From assembly GCF_013348785.1 (NCBI RefSeq), contig NZ_CP054691.1, forward strand, positions 1,798,001-1,862,000: DNA of 64,000 nt, in the 5' to 3' direction. Source of the stretch: Gordonia sp. X0973 (GTDB lineage: Bacteria > Actinomycetota > Actinomycetes > Mycobacteriales > Mycobacteriaceae). A program made the position numbers and the translations under genes. The first letter of the stretch is position 1. Each line of letters opens with the position of its first letter. The notes below the pieces were generated by a model. The model did not search any database. It was not told the DNA's origin and saw only the letters and a list, made by a program, of their open reading frames with translations. Shown here piece by piece: positions 14,515 through 28,112 of the stretch.

Positions 14515-15210
14515 ATGTGCCGACCCAGTGCCCCGATGATCGCTCCGTCCATCCTCTCGGCGGACTTCGCCAACCTCGCGGCGGAGGCGGCCGCCGTGCG
14601 GGGGTCGGATTGGCTGCACGTCGACGTCATGGACGCCCATTTCGTCCCCAACCTGACCCTGGGCCTGCCCGTCGTCGAAAGTCTCCTCGCGGCGACCGAC
14701 ATTCCGCTGGACTGTCACCTGATGATCGACGATCCGGGCCGGTGGGCGCCGCCTTATGCCGAGGCCGGCGCCTACAACGTCACCTTCCACGCCGAGGCAA
14801 CCGACGATCCGCGCGCAGTGGCCCGCGACATCCGGGCGGCCGGCGGGAAGGCCGGCCTGGCGATCAAGCCGGGTACCGATCTCGATCCCTACCTCGAGAT
14901 CCTGCGCGACGTCGACACCCTGCTCGTCATGAGCGTCGAGCCCGGGTTCGGCGGCCAGAGCTTCATCCCCGAAGTGCTGTCCAAGGTGCGCACCGTGCGC
15001 AACCTCGTCGATTCCGGCGAACTCGACGTCTTGGTCGAGATCGACGGCGGGATCAACGCGGCGACGATCGAACAGGCCGCGGAGGCGGGCGTCGACTGCT
15101 TCGTCGCCGGTTCCGCGGTATACAGCGCGAAGGACCCGGGCCTGGCCGTGGCCGCGCTGCGCGAACAGGCCGCGGCGTATTGGCCGACGGCGACCGTCGG
15201 AGCAGAGTAG
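14515..15210 (+). CDS. rpe: ribulose-phosphate 3-epimerase
   Basis: Interconverts ribulose 5-phosphate and xylulose 5-phosphate in the pentose phosphate pathway. The TIM-barrel metal and phosphate sites are visible: [15 protein letters not shown] (about 37-51), DCHLMIDDP (about 65-73), [16 protein letters not shown] (about 140-155) and [10 protein letters not shown] (about 177-186). ATG 14515 is chosen from the -10 spacing; length is then about 231 residues. ribD follows after 11 bases and supplies the next use of pentose phosphate, so the two probably share a transcript. Confidence 0.94.
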   Translation: MCRPSAPMIAPSILSADFANLAAEAAAVRGSDWLHVDVMDAHFVPNLTLGLPVVESLLAATDIPLDCHLMIDDPGRWAPPYAEAGAYNVTFHAEATDDPRAVARDIRAAGGKAGLAIKPGTDLDPYLEILRDVDTLLVMSVEPGFGGQSFIPEVLSKVRTVRNLVDSGELDVLVEIDGGINAATIEQAAEAGVDCFVAGSAVYSAKDPGLAVAALREQAAAYWPTATVGAE

Positions 15211-15221
15211 GAGGGCGGGCG

Positions 15222-16241
15222 ATGGCCGAGCAGCCCTTCGTCGACGCGATGCGGCGAGCCGTCGCGGAGTCGCGCAACGCCCTCGGGGTCTCGTCGCCGA
15301 ATCCGCCGGTCGGCGCGGTGATCGTCGGCGAGCACGGCGACGTGATCGCGGTCGGCCACACGCAGCCGCCCGGTGCCGCACACGCCGAGGTCGTCGCCCT
15401 GGAAGCGGCGGGGGAGGCGGCGCGGGGGGCCACTGTCGTCGTCACCTTGGAGCCGTGCAACCACACCGGGCGTACCGGGCCGTGCGCGCGGGCACTCGTC
15501 GACGCCGGTGTCGCGCGGGTCGTCTACGCGGTGGCCGACCCCAATCCGAGCGCCGCGGGCGGTGCCGACACCTTGCGCGACGCCGGCGTCGAGGTGGTCT
15601 CCGGCGTGGGTGCGGCCGAGGCGGTCGACGGACCGCTGCGGGCCTGGTTGCACCGCCAGCGCACCGGCAGGCCGCTGGTCGTCGCGAAGATCGCCGCCAC
15701 CCTCGACGGCCGGGTCGCCGCGCCGGACGGCACCAGCCAGTGGATCACCGGGGAGGAGGCGCGGGAGGACGCGCACGCGGTGCGGGCCGGACTCGACGCC
15801 ATCGTCGTCGGAACCGGGACCGCCCTCGCCGACGACCCGTCGCTCACCGCCCGCGATTCCGACGGTGCACCGCGGTCATACCAGCCGACGCGAGTCGTCC
15901 TGGGGGAGCGGGTGCTCCCGGCGACGGCCCGGCTCCACGACGACGCCGCGCCGACGGTGTTCGTGGAGTCCCGCGACCCGGCCGCGGTCTTCACCGCCGT
16001 CCCGGACGCGTTGACGGTCCTGGTCGAGGGCGGCCCGACGGTGCTCGGCGCCTTCTTCGCCGCCGACCTCGTCGACGAGGTACACGCCTACATCGCCCCG
16101 ACCGTGCTCGGTGCCGGGCGCAACGCGGTCGACGACCCGACGGTGACGACCCTGGCCCAGGCCCACCGATTCGCCCTCGTCACGGCCGTCCCACTCGGGG
16201 ACGACGTCCGCCTCACCCTGCGGCGGCGCCCCGAGCGTTGA
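15222..16241 (+). CDS. ribD: bifunctional riboflavin deaminase / reductase
   Basis: Performs the deamination and side-chain reduction steps after GTP cyclohydrolase II. The deaminase domain (about 1-145) has the HAE zinc motif (AAHAEVVAL) and EPCNHTGRTGPC. The reductase domain (about 145-339) begins KIAATLDGRVAAPDG and includes GTGTALADDP. ATG 15222 has AGGAGGG at 15209-15215, overlapping the rpe stop. It lies outside the FMN-riboswitch operon that follows, as in mycobacteria, so it may escape FMN control. Confidence 0.95.
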   Translation: MAEQPFVDAMRRAVAESRNALGVSSPNPPVGAVIVGEHGDVIAVGHTQPPGAAHAEVVALEAAGEAARGATVVVTLEPCNHTGRTGPCARALVDAGVARVVYAVADPNPSAAGGADTLRDAGVEVVSGVGAAEAVDGPLRAWLHRQRTGRPLVVAKIAATLDGRVAAPDGTSQWITGEEAREDAHAVRAGLDAIVVGTGTALADDPSLTARDSDGAPRSYQPTRVVLGERVLPATARLHDDAAPTVFVESRDPAAVFTAVPDALTVLVEGGPTVLGAFFAADLVDEVHAYIAPTVLGAGRNAVDDPTVTTLAQAHRFALVTAVPLGDDVRLTLRRRPER

Positions 16242-16264
16242 CTCGGCGCGCCGACGCTCCGACG

Positions 16265-16504
16265 CTATTTGCGGCGCAGGAAGAGCCCGACGAGCAACCC
16301 GAGGATCGCGGCCACCGAGAGGGCCAGCCACACGTGCGTGTTGAAGCTGAGCCAGCCGAAGGGGAGGAAGTTGATCCGGGTCTCGATCCGGTTCAGCGAG
16401 ATGAACACGATCGCGATGACCGCGACGATGATGGGGAACCAATGCCGCTTGAGCAGGCCCAGGACCGAACCGGAGAAGCTGGAGTTTGTGGCGTCGTTCG
16501 TCAT
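16265..16504 (-). CDS. small LapA-like (DUF1049) inner-membrane protein
   Basis: A 79-residue protein with two hydrophobic segments (about 22-40 and 56-75) and a basic RRK end. The layout, a short N-terminal tail, TM1, an FxxLNxxxxxxFxP-like loop and TM2, resembles LapA-domain proteins. Function is unknown. It is convergent with ribD and divergent from the FMN-riboswitch operon, so it is an insertion between the two rib transcription units. Confidence 0.75.
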   Translation of the reverse strand: MTNDATNSSFSGSVLGLLKRHWFPIIVAVIAIVFISLNRIETRINFLPFGWLSFNTHVWLALSVAAILGLLVGLFLRRK

Positions 16505-16608
16505 GGACGAAGCATGGCACAGTCGTACCGGATTCGCGGGTCAGACGGCGACTTGGAGTCGTGGTGATCGCAGGTCGGCGCGGCTGGCAGCGGATTCGTC
16601 GAGCGTGC

Positions 16609-16614
16609 TAGCGT
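16609..16614 (+). promoter_or_regulatory. -10 element (TAGCGT) of the riboflavin operon
   Basis: A TANNNT hexamer 7 bases upstream of the presumed start near 16621, just ahead of the first base-paired stretch of the FMN aptamer. No clear -35 was identified. Confidence 0.45.
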
Positions 16615-16628
16615 TTCTAACAGAGTTC

Positions 16629-16777
16629 TCGGGGCAGGGTGCAATTCCCTACCGGCGGTGATGACCGAAGAATCGGTCCAGCCCGCGAGCGCCCGCACCG
16701 GTCGGTGACGACCAGCGCGGGGTCAGCAGATCCGGTGTGATTCCGGAGCCGACGGTCACAGTCCGGATGCGAGAGAA
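16629..16777 (+). promoter_or_regulatory. FMN riboswitch (RFN element)
   Basis: Strong match to the conserved RFN blocks in order: GGGGCAGGGTGCAATTCCC, ACCGGCGGTGATGACCGA, AGCCCGCGAGCG, GGTCAGCAGATCCGGTG, TTCCGGAGCCGACGGT, CACAGTCCGGATG and GAGAGAAC. It senses FMN and should reduce expression of ribE-ribBA-ribH. Immediately downstream, 16786-16803 forms a CCGCGGC/GCCGCGG hairpin with a 4-nt loop and no U-run. That favours a translational or Rho-assisted output rather than a classical intrinsic terminator (inference). Confidence 0.95.
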
Positions 16778-16860
16778 CGCCGCCGCGGCATGTGCCGCGG
16801 TCGATGTGCCCTCCCGTCGCCCCCGCGTTCCCGGCCGAGGTGAGTGGAAGAGGAGACGAC

Positions 16861-17483
16861 GTGTTCACCGGAATCGTCGAAGAGTGCGGCACGATCACCG
16901 CGAAGACAGAGTTGACCGATGCCGCGCGGCTGAGCGTCCGCGGCCCGACCGTGACGAGCGACGCGTCCTTCGGCGACTCGATCGCCGTCAACGGCGTCTG
17001 CCTCACGGTGACCGAGCTCGCCGACGACGGCTCCTTCGCCGTCGACGTCATGGCCGAGACGCTCAAGCGCAGTTCGCTTGCCGATCTCGACGTCGGCGCC
17101 ACCGTCAACCTGGAACGCGCGATGCGCGCCGACGGTCGGTTCGGCGGCCATATCGTGCAGGGCCACGTCGACGGGGTCGGCACCATCGTCGCGATCAGCC
17201 CGGCGGAGAACTGGACGGTCATCTGGATCGCCTTTCCCGAGCAGCTGAGCCGCTACGTCGTCGAAAAGGGATCGATCACCGTCGACGGGGTGTCGCTCAC
17301 CGTCGCGGCGGTCGGCGGCGAGCAAGGCCAGCGCTGGTTCGAGGTGTCGCTGATCCCGACGACGCTGGCGCACACCAATCTGGGGCAGGCGCGGGTCGGC
17401 AACCCGGTGAACCTGGAGGCCGACGTGATCGCCAAGTACGTGGAGAGGCTGACGGTCGCCGCCGGCGGAAAAGAGGAGTCGAA

Positions 17484-17487
<4 letters not shown>
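16861..17487 (+). CDS. ribE: riboflavin synthase alpha chain
   Basis: Dismutates two 6,7-dimethyl-8-ribityllumazines into riboflavin. GTG 16861 gives 208 residues beginning with the invariant MFTGIVEE (initial V read as M); AGGAG at 16851-16855 precedes it. The two tandem lumazine-binding halves are visible (about 1-95 and 96-200, with [13 protein letters not shown] opening the second). The gene stands about 85 bases after the FMN riboswitch and ends in a GTGA overlap with ribBA. Called ribC in mycobacterial and Bacillus-style naming. Confidence 0.95.
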
Positions 17488-19773
<2,286 letters not shown>

Positions 19774-19793
19774 GGTGGCCGCGGGAAATCGCT

Positions 19794-19840
19794 CTGCGCC
19801 GAGGTCCACTGTTGCTATAGAGCAGCAGATCTCCGCGTAG
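19794..19840. repeat. 47-bp palindromic repeat, copy A
   Basis: Imperfect palindrome with arms CTGCGCCGAG and CTCCGCGTAG and inner ACTG/CAGCAGA pairing. It aligns without gaps with the copy at 20711-20757 at 37 of 47 positions by hand. The two copies bracket the DUF559 pseudogene. Confidence 0.6.
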
Positions 19841-20573
19841 CGCACTTCGGGCAGCGGACAAACGTCCCGGTCCACCCACGATTCGTCAGCATCGCCGCGA
19901 CCTTCTCCGCGGTGAGGCAAGGTCGTGTGACAACCTGGCCCCACCCGAGGCGCAGCGATTCGAGGCGTGCGTAGACGGCTGCGTCGAGATCGCGTTCGAG
20001 GTCGGCATCTCGGGACCGGGCGTCGTCGTGGCCGACCCGCCCATCCAACTCGACGACCAACCCGATCTCGTCGTACAGCACATCGCGGAAGCCGCGCCGC
20101 CCGACCTCGGTGGGCGCCTGTCGTCTCGCACGGGGGAGTCCATGGGGACGCTCGACGTCGACGAGGTAGCGATGTTCGAGGACCGAGCAGGTCCCTTCGC
20201 GGAGATCTTGCAGCAGTCCGTGGACCAGCTCTCTCCGTCGGAACCGTTGCCGCGATGCCAAGGCATTCTCGAGACGTCCGGGTGTCGTGACCCGCTCGCG
20301 CACGGCGTCGGCGACGACCGCGATCGCCGCCAGCTCGGATTTGGCCTCGGCCGCGACATCGAGGACGGCGTGTTCAATCCGCACGTGTGGTGGCCGCCGG
20401 TGCGGCGCGACTCTACTTGCGAGGTTGGCGTACCGATGGACGACGACACCGCTGCGATTAGGAGCGAAACCTTGAGCCTCGCCGGGCTCATCGCACCGAT
20501 GGGCGCGACATCCCGCAGTCCAGGGCCTGGCGACGTGTGACCACCTCGTCCTGGCTGAACAGCAAATGATCGA
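19815..20573 (-). pseudogene. DUF559 (Vsr-like nuclease fold) gene with an out-of-frame internal deletion
   Basis: The 5' piece (minus strand, about 20573-20488) encodes [19 protein letters not shown], a normal start for the winged-helix N-terminus of actinobacterial DUF559 proteins, and then hits TGA. The remainder (20487-19815, another frame) continues with DEPGE..., GVVVHRY and the C-terminal endonuclease-like domain VVELDGRVGHDDARSRDADLE, ending in a CPKC motif. About 60 codons expected between the two pieces are missing and the join changes frame. No intact product is possible without recoding. Such genes are frequent singletons in actinobacteria and their role is unknown. Confidence 0.7.
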
Positions 20574-20710
20574 GCCCAGTGCCTCCACCGGTTGTGCGCG
20601 ACTCCATCGGCACAGCTTTCCCGCAGCGCCGTCGTTTCAGCCCGGAGACTCGACCTCGCGGCCGCGACCCTGTGTACGACGCGGAACTGTGGACAACACG
20701 CTCCTGCCGA

Positions 20711-20757
20711 CTGTGCCGAGGTCTGCTGTCGTTATGGCGCAGCAGATCTCGGCACAG
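20711..20757. repeat. 47-bp palindromic repeat, copy B (near perfect)
   Basis: Left arm CTGTGCCGAG-G-TCTGCTG, an 11-base loop, then CAGCAGA-T-CTCGGCACAG: 17 of 18 arm positions pair. It lies about 40 bp upstream of the uvrC -10 element and on the far side of the DUF559 remnant from copy A. Confidence 0.7.
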
Positions 20758-20795
20758 CAGGCCTCGTCCGGTAAGGCACTGTCCGACGGGCGGAC

Positions 20796-20801
20796 TAATC
20801 T
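20796..20801 (+). promoter_or_regulatory. -10 element (TAATCT) of a leaderless uvrC promoter
   Basis: TAATCT ends 7 bases before GTG 20809, the homology-supported uvrC start, with no Shine-Dalgarno sequence between them. Confidence 0.65.
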
Positions 20802-20808
20802 GGGACTC

Positions 20809-22761
20809 GTGCCCGATCCGTCCACCTACCGGCCTTCGCCCGGGTCCATCCCCACCGAGCCGGGGGTCTACAAGTTCCGGGATCAACACGGGCGGGTCGT
20901 CTACGTCGGCAAGGCGAAGAACCTGCGGTCGCGGCTGACCTCCTACTTCGCCGACCTCACGACGTTGCACGCGCGCACCTACCAGATGGTGACCACCGCG
21001 GCGTCGGTCGAATGGACCGTCGTCACCACCGAGGTCGAGGCCCTCCAACTCGAGTACAACTGGATCAAAGAGTTCGACCCGCGGTTCAACGTCCGCTACC
21101 GCGACGACAAGACCTATCCGATGCTCGCGGTCACGTTGAACGAGGAGTATCCCCGCCTGTTCGTGTACCGGGGACCGCGCCGCAAGGGGGTGCGCTACTT
21201 CGGCCCGTACTCCCACGCCTGGGCGATTCGGGAAACCCTCGACCTGTTGACCAGGGTGTTTCCCGCGCGCACCTGCTCAGCGGGCGTGTTCAAGCGGCAC
21301 AACCAGATCGGGCGCCCCTGCCTGCTCGGCTATATCGACAAGTGCTCGGCCCCGTGCATCGGGCGGGTCACCGCCGAGGAGCACCGCGAGATCGTCGACG
21401 ACTTCTGCGACTTCCTCGCCGGACGGACCGACCGGATGATCGCCGACGTGGAGCGGCGCATGCGGGTCGCCGCCGACGACCTCGACTTCGAGAAGGCGGC
21501 CCGGCTGCGCGACGACGCGACGGCCCTGCGCCGTGCGATGGAGAAGCAGACGGTCGTCCTCGGCGACGGCACCGACGCGGATGTCGTGGCGATGGTCGGC
21601 GACGAGTTGGAGACCTCCGTGCAGGTCTTCCAGGTCCGCGACGGCCGGGTGCGCGGGCAGCGCGGTTGGGTGGTGGAGCGGCCCGACGACGACACCCTGG
21701 GTGCGCAGGTCGAGCAGTTCCTCACCCAGTTCTACGGCGCCCAGGTCGACCAGGACGCCACCGTGACGATGTCGGCCAGCCGCGAGATGGGGGAGTCGGT
21801 ACCGCGCGAGGTGCTGGTCCCCGAGCTGCCCGACGACGCCGACGAACTCGCGACGTGGCTCTCGGACCTGCGCGGTTCGCGCGTCAACCTGCGCGTACCG
21901 CAGCGCGGCGACAAACGCGACCTGATGGAGACCGTCGAACGCAACGCCTCGGAGGCTCTGGCGCAGCACAAGCTGCGGCGCGCCGGCGACCTGACGTCGC
22001 GGTCGGCCGCGCTCACCGAGATCCAGGAATACCTCGGGATGGACTCGGCGCCGCTGCGGATCGAGTGCATCGACATCTCGCATGTGCAGGGCACCGACGT
22101 CGTGGCGTCGCTGGTGGTCTTCGAGGACGGCCTGCCGCGCAAATCCGACTACCGGCACTATTCGATCAAGGAAGCGGCCGGCGACGGGCGCTCCGACGAC
22201 GTCGCCTCCATCGCCGAGGTGACCCGGCGGCGATTCCTGCGCCACCGCGCCGACGCCGAGCCGAGCGAGGCGATCGACCCGCAGACCGGCAAGCCGCGGC
22301 GCTTCGCCTATCCGCCCAACCTCGTCGTCGTCGACGGCGGCGCACCGCAGACCCATGCCGCGGCCGCGGTGCTCGAGGAGTTGGGGATCACCGACGTGAC
22401 CGTCGTCGGATTGGCGAAGCGGATGGAGGAGATCTGGGCCCCCGGCGACGACGAGCCGATCATCATGCCGCGCACCAGCGAGGGGCTGTTCCTGCTCCAA
22501 CGCGTCCGCGACGAGGCACACCGCTTCGCCATCACCTTCCACCGCAGCAAGCGCAGCAAACGGATGACGACCTCGGCACTCGACGCGGTACCGGGCCTGG
22601 GGCCGACGCGGCGCACCGCACTGGTGACGGCATTCGGCTCGGTGGCCAACCTCCGCGCCGCCAGCGTCGACGAGATCGCCGCTGTCCCCGGAATCGGTCC
22701 AACAACGGCAAAGACGGTTCACGAGGCTCTTGCAGTCGGTAAACAGGAGAACAATGACTGA
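20809..22761 (+). CDS. uvrC: excinuclease ABC subunit C
   Basis: Makes both incisions in nucleotide excision repair. GTG 20809 gives 650 residues starting [19 protein letters not shown], close to the mycobacterial N-terminus; longer in-frame starts back to 20566 would add unrelated sequence. It has the GIY-YIG nuclease domain (about 15-100, [18 protein letters not shown]), a UVR motif (about 215-250, [13 protein letters not shown]), the UvrC RNase H-like domain (about 400-570) and a tandem helix-hairpin-helix at the end (about 590-645). The last 8 bases overlap rapZ. Confidence 0.96.
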   Translation: MPDPSTYRPSPGSIPTEPGVYKFRDQHGRVVYVGKAKNLRSRLTSYFADLTTLHARTYQMVTTAASVEWTVVTTEVEALQLEYNWIKEFDPRFNVRYRDDKTYPMLAVTLNEEYPRLFVYRGPRRKGVRYFGPYSHAWAIRETLDLLTRVFPARTCSAGVFKRHNQIGRPCLLGYIDKCSAPCIGRVTAEEHREIVDDFCDFLAGRTDRMIADVERRMRVAADDLDFEKAARLRDDATALRRAMEKQTVVLGDGTDADVVAMVGDELETSVQVFQVRDGRVRGQRGWVVERPDDDTLGAQVEQFLTQFYGAQVDQDATVTMSASREMGESVPREVLVPELPDDADELATWLSDLRGSRVNLRVPQRGDKRDLMETVERNASEALAQHKLRRAGDLTSRSAALTEIQEYLGMDSAPLRIECIDISHVQGTDVVASLVVFEDGLPRKSDYRHYSIKEAAGDGRSDDVASIAEVTRRRFLRHRADAEPSEAIDPQTGKPRRFAYPPNLVVVDGGAPQTHAAAAVLEELGITDVTVVGLAKRMEEIWAPGDDEPIIMPRTSEGLFLLQRVRDEAHRFAITFHRSKRSKRMTTSALDAVPGLGPTRRTALVTAFGSVANLRAASVDEIAAVPGIGPTTAKTVHEALAVGKQENND

Positions 22762-23638
22762 AATCACCGTGGCGTTCATCGCGGGGATGTCCGGCGCCGG
22801 TCGGTCCGCGGCGGCAGACGTCTTCGAGGACGAGGGTTGGTACGTCGCCGACAACGTCCCCGTCTCGTTGATCGGCAAGCTCGTGGAGTTGGCGCGCACC
22901 GGCGGCGACCAGACGTCCCGGCTGGCCATGGTGGTGCGGGGGACCGACGACCACCTCGGCCCAGAACTCACCGCGCTGCGCGCCGATCTGGAGGCGTCGG
23001 GCGCGACGGTCTGGCAGGTCTTCCTCGACGCCAGCGACGAGGTGCTGGTGCGGCGTTTCGAGCAGGTCCGGCGGCGGCACCCGTTGCAGACCGACGACAC
23101 CCTGATCGAGGCGATCGGTCGGGAACGGGCACTGCTGGCCAGTGTGAAGGAGCAGTCCGACCTGGTCATCGACACGTCGTCGCTGCCGGTGGCCAAGCTG
23201 CGCGAGACGCTGGCGAACGCCGCCGCCGACACCGAGCGCAGTTCGAGCCTGTCCGTGTCGATCCAATCCTTCGGCTTCAAATACGGCCTGCCCATCGACT
23301 CCGACCTGGTGACCGACGTCCGGTTTCTACCCAACCCGCATTGGATCCCCGCCCTGCGCGAGCACAACGGCACCGAGGCGTCGGTCAGCGACTACGTGCT
23401 GGGGCAGGAGGGGGCCGACGAGTTCGCCCGGCTCTACGTCGACATCATCCGCCTGGTGGCCGACGGCTACCTGCGCGAGGGCAAGCGGTACATGAGCGTG
23501 GGGATCGGCTGCACCGGCGGCAAGCATCGCAGCGTCGCGATGGCCGAGGAACTGGGGCGACGGCTCGCCCTGAGCCAGGGAGACGACGGCCCCCGGTTCG
23601 AGATCCGGGTGATGCACCGCGATCTGGGGCGCGAATGA
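22754..23638 (+). CDS. rapZ: RapZ/YvcJ-type nucleotide-binding protein
   Basis: Family of RNase adapter or GTP/ATP-binding proteins, 294 residues. ATG 22754 follows AGGAG at 22745-22749. The N-terminal P-loop reads GMSGAGRS, with Arg where the canonical Lys stands; the same substitution is, from memory, present in the mycobacterial orthologue. The C-terminal domain carries [16 protein letters not shown] and [16 protein letters not shown], the segment linked to RNA binding in E. coli RapZ. An 8-base overlap with uvrC and an ATGA overlap with the next gene make one operon. Confidence 0.9.
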   Translation: MTEITVAFIAGMSGAGRSAAADVFEDEGWYVADNVPVSLIGKLVELARTGGDQTSRLAMVVRGTDDHLGPELTALRADLEASGATVWQVFLDASDEVLVRRFEQVRRRHPLQTDDTLIEAIGRERALLASVKEQSDLVIDTSSLPVAKLRETLANAAADTERSSSLSVSIQSFGFKYGLPIDSDLVTDVRFLPNPHWIPALREHNGTEASVSDYVLGQEGADEFARLYVDIIRLVADGYLREGKRYMSVGIGCTGGKHRSVAMAEELGRRLALSQGDDGPRFEIRVMHRDLGRE

Positions 23639-24690
23639 CCGCGGCGGCATCGCACCCGGGCATCGTCGCCCTCGGCGGCGGGCACGGGCTGTACGCGACG
23701 CTCACCGCGATGCGCTACCTGTCGCCGGACCTGACCGCCGTGGTCACCGTGGCCGACGACGGCGGCTCCTCCGGGCGGCTGCGCAGCGAGCTCGACGTCA
23801 TCCCGCCCGGTGACCTGCGGATGGCGCTGGCCGCACTGCTCGTCGCCCCCGCGGCGCTGGCCGATCGCGCGGCGGCAGACGCCGCCACCGGCGGGCACCG
23901 CGCCGACGACGCGAAGCTGTGGGGCGATCTGCTCCAGCACCGCTTCGGCGGGCACGGGGCGCTGGCCGGGCACCCGATCGGCAACCTGTTCCTGCTCGGC
24001 CTCATCGAGATGCTCGGCGACCCGGAAGCCGCGCTGACCAAGTTCGGCGAGCTGTTCGACATCACCGGCACCGTGCTGCCGATGTCGACCGAGCCGTTGA
24101 CCATCGAGGCTGACGTGACCGGTCTGGAGTCCGATCCGCGACTGAGCCGGTCGATCCGCGGCCAGGTGGCCGTCGCGACTACTCCGGGCAAGGTCCGCCG
24201 CGTACGGCTCCTGCCCGAGGCGCCCCCGGCCAGCGCACAGGCCTGCGAGGCGATTGCCGCCGCCGATCTCGTCGTGCTGGGCCCGGGGTCGTGGTTCTCC
24301 AGCGTGATCCCGCATGTCCTGGTGCCCGATCAGCTCGACGCGCTGATTTCGACGTCGGCCCGTAGGATGCTGATAGTCAATCTCGCTCCGGAACCGGGGG
24401 AGACGCCCGGATTCTCCGTCGAGCGGCACCTCCACGTGCTGCACGCGCACGCCGACCGGCTGCGCATCGACGACGTGATCGTCGACGAGCACTCGGCTCC
24501 GGCCGGGCGCGAGCGGGACCACCTGGTTCGCGCGGCGGCACTGTTCGGCGCGGAACTACACGTCGGGGACATCGCTGTTCCCGGCAAGCACGTCCACGAT
24601 CCGAGGCGGGTCGCGGACGTGGTGGAGCGATTGATCGAGTCGGATGCACATCCGTCGGGGGCTCGCCCGCCCCGACGGGAATTGGCATAG
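23635..24690 (+). CDS. yvcK: gluconeogenesis factor YvcK/CofD-like protein
   Basis: CofD-fold protein with UDP-sugar binding in its family, needed for growth on gluconeogenic carbon and for cell-wall homeostasis; a phosphorylated regulator called CuvA in mycobacteria. The 351 residues begin with the nucleotide-binding [15 protein letters not shown] and contain [12 protein letters not shown] (about 40-51), HPIGNLFL (about 115) and [14 protein letters not shown] (about 215). It is coupled to rapZ by ATGA. The rapZ-yvcK-whiA trio is one of the most conserved Gram-positive gene clusters. Confidence 0.92.
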   Translation: MTAAASHPGIVALGGGHGLYATLTAMRYLSPDLTAVVTVADDGGSSGRLRSELDVIPPGDLRMALAALLVAPAALADRAAADAATGGHRADDAKLWGDLLQHRFGGHGALAGHPIGNLFLLGLIEMLGDPEAALTKFGELFDITGTVLPMSTEPLTIEADVTGLESDPRLSRSIRGQVAVATTPGKVRRVRLLPEAPPASAQACEAIAAADLVVLGPGSWFSSVIPHVLVPDQLDALISTSARRMLIVNLAPEPGETPGFSVERHLHVLHAHADRLRIDDVIVDEHSAPAGRERDHLVRAAALFGAELHVGDIAVPGKHVHDPRRVADVVERLIESDAHPSGARPPRRELA

Positions 24691-24730
24691 TGGGCGCGAG
24701 GGAAATGTCGTGAGTGGAGGATCATCAGCA

Positions 24731-25714
24731 GTGGCGATGACAGCCGCCGTCAAGGACGAACTCAGCCGACTCAACGTCACCCAGGTGAGTTGCCGTCGTG
24801 CCGAGGTTTCTGCGCTGCTGCGCTTCGCCGGGGGGCTGCACATCGTCAGCGGCTCGGTCGTCGTCGAGGCCGAGGTCGACACGGGCAATGTCGCCCGCCG
24901 TCTGCGCCGCGAGATCCACGACCTGTACGGCTATCCGTCCGACGTGCACGTGCTGCGCAGCGGCGGCCTCCGCAAGGGTTCCCGCTACATCGTTCGGGTG
25001 GTAAAGGACGGCGAAGCCCTGGCGCGCCGCACCGGCTTGCTCGACCTGCGGGGCCGCCCGGTCCGTGGTCTGCCCGCGATGGTCGTCGGCGGCAGCGTCG
25101 CCGACGCCGAGGCCGCCTGGCGCGGCGCCTTCCTCGCCCACGGCTCGCTCACCGAACCGGGCCGCTCCTCGGCCCTGGAAGTCAGCTGCCCGGGGCCGGA
25201 GGCGGCCCTCGCGCTGGTCGGGGCCGCCCGCCGGCTCGGCGTCGCGGCCAAGGCGCGCGAGGTGCGCGGCGGCGACCGCGTGGTCATCCGCGACGGTGAG
25301 GCCATCGGCGCGCTGCTGACGAGGATGGGCGCGCAGGACACCCGCCTGGAGTGGGAGGAGCGACGCATGCGGCGCGAGGTCCGCGCCACCGCCAACCGCC
25401 TCGCCAACTTCGACGACGCGAACCTGCGCCGCTCCGCCCGGGCCGCGGTCGCCGCGGCCGCCCGCGTCGAGCGGGCGTTGGAGATCCTCGGCGACGAGGT
25501 GCCCGATCACCTGATCACCGCGGGACAGCTGCGCGTCACCCACCGGCAGGCGTCGCTGGAGGAACTCGGAAAACTCGCCGACCCACCGATGACCAAGGAC
25601 GCGGTCGCCGGACGGATCCGCCGCCTGCTCTCGATGGCCGACAAGAAGGCGCGCGCCGACGGCATCCCGGACACCGAGTCCGTCGTCACCTCGGAGCTCC
25701 TCGACGAGGCGTGA
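24731..25714 (+). CDS. whiA: sporulation/cell-division regulator WhiA
   Basis: DNA-binding protein with a degenerate LAGLIDADG homing-endonuclease fold at the N-terminus (about 1-215) and a helix-turn-helix at the C-terminus (about 230-310, [26 protein letters not shown]). GTG 24731 yields [14 protein letters not shown], the family start; GGAGG at 24716-24720 lies 10 bases upstream, slightly far. In this group it is kept despite the absence of sporulation. It is the last gene of the uvrC-rapZ-yvcK-whiA run before a new promoter. Confidence 0.94.
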   Translation: MAMTAAVKDELSRLNVTQVSCRRAEVSALLRFAGGLHIVSGSVVVEAEVDTGNVARRLRREIHDLYGYPSDVHVLRSGGLRKGSRYIVRVVKDGEALARRTGLLDLRGRPVRGLPAMVVGGSVADAEAAWRGAFLAHGSLTEPGRSSALEVSCPGPEAALALVGAARRLGVAAKAREVRGGDRVVIRDGEAIGALLTRMGAQDTRLEWEERRMRREVRATANRLANFDDANLRRSARAAVAAAARVERALEILGDEVPDHLITAGQLRVTHRQASLEELGKLADPPMTKDAVAGRIRRLLSMADKKARADGIPDTESVVTSELLDEA

Positions 25715-26851
<1,137 letters not shown>

Positions 26852-26885
26852 CCGCTTCCGACTCGACTTCCCAAGGAGTCCTCGC

Positions 26886-28112
26886 ATGGCCGTGCCCTCT
26901 CTCGCCGACCTGTTGGAGACCGGGGTCGCCGGGCGCATCGTTCTGGTGCGCTCGGACCTCAACGTCCCGCTCGACGACAACGGAAACATCACCGATCCGG
27001 GCCGGATCGTGGCGTCGGCGCCGACGATCCGCAAGCTCGCCGAGGCGGGCGCGGGCGTCATCGTCACCGCCCACCTGGGCCGGCCCAAGGGGGAGCCGGA
27101 TCCGAAGCTCTCGTTGGCACCGGTGGCCGCGCGGTTGGGCGAGGAGTTGGGCCGCAACGTGCAGCTCGCCTCCGACGTGGTGGGCACGGATGCGCTCGCC
27201 CGGGCCGAGGGGCTGACCGACGGCGACGTCCTCCTGCTGGAGAACATCCGGTTCGATCCGCGGGAGACCAGCAAGGACGACGCCGAGCGGGAGTCGCTCG
27301 CGAAGGCGCTCGTCGAACTCACCGGCACCGACGGTGCGTTCGTCTCCGACGGCTTCGGCGTCGTGCATCGCAAGCAGGCGTCGGTCTACGACGTCGCGAA
27401 GCTGCTGCCGCACTACGCGGGCGACCTGGTCCACACCGAGGTGCAGGTGCTCTCGCGCCTGACCGAGGACCCGGCGCGGCCGTACGCGGTGGTGCTCGGC
27501 GGCTCGAAGGTGTCCGACAAGCTGGGCGTCATCGAGGCGCTGGCGCCGAAGGTCGACACCCTGGTCATCGGCGGCGGGATGGCATTCACCTTCCTCGCGG
27601 CCCAGGGCTACGGGGTCGGGACGTCGCTGCTGCAAGAGGACCAGATCGACGTCTGCAAGGATCTGCTCGACCGCTTCGCCGACGTCATCCGCCTGCCCGT
27701 CGACGTCGTCGTCGCCGACAAGTTCGCCGCGGATGCGGATTCGAAGACGGTGGCGGCCGACCAGATCCCCGACGGCTGGATGGGGCTCGACATCGGGCCG
27801 GAGTCGGTCAAGCGGTTCGCCGCGGTCCTCTCTGGTGCCAAGACGATCTTCTGGAACGGCCCGTCGGGCGTCTTCGAGTTCGAGAAGTTCGCCGCCGGCA
27901 CCAAGGGGGTCGCGGAGGCGATCGCGGCCACGACGAAGGACGGCGCGTTCACCGTCGTCGGCGGCGGCGACTCGGCTGCCGCGGTCCGCGCACTGGGCAT
28001 CCCGGACAGCGATTTCTCGCATATCTCGACCGGCGGCGGCGCATCGTTGGAGTATCTCGAGGGCAAGGAATTGCCGGGACTGACCGTGTTGGGAGAAGCC
28101 AATGGCGTCTAG
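26886..28112 (+). CDS. pgk: phosphoglycerate kinase
   Basis: Transfers phosphate from 1,3-bisphosphoglycerate to ADP. The 408 residues show the substrate-binding [11 protein letters not shown] near 20, the TAHLGRPKG segment near 60, and the nucleotide-binding [12 protein letters not shown] near 355. AAGGAG precedes ATG 26886. Its last 11 bases overlap tpiA. Confidence 0.98.
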   Translation: MAVPSLADLLETGVAGRIVLVRSDLNVPLDDNGNITDPGRIVASAPTIRKLAEAGAGVIVTAHLGRPKGEPDPKLSLAPVAARLGEELGRNVQLASDVVGTDALARAEGLTDGDVLLLENIRFDPRETSKDDAERESLAKALVELTGTDGAFVSDGFGVVHRKQASVYDVAKLLPHYAGDLVHTEVQVLSRLTEDPARPYAVVLGGSKVSDKLGVIEALAPKVDTLVIGGGMAFTFLAAQGYGVGTSLLQEDQIDVCKDLLDRFADVIRLPVDVVVADKFAADADSKTVAADQIPDGWMGLDIGPESVKRFAAVLSGAKTIFWNGPSGVFEFEKFAAGTKGVAEAIAATTKDGAFTVVGGGDSAAAVRALGIPDSDFSHISTGGGASLEYLEGKELPGLTVLGEANGV

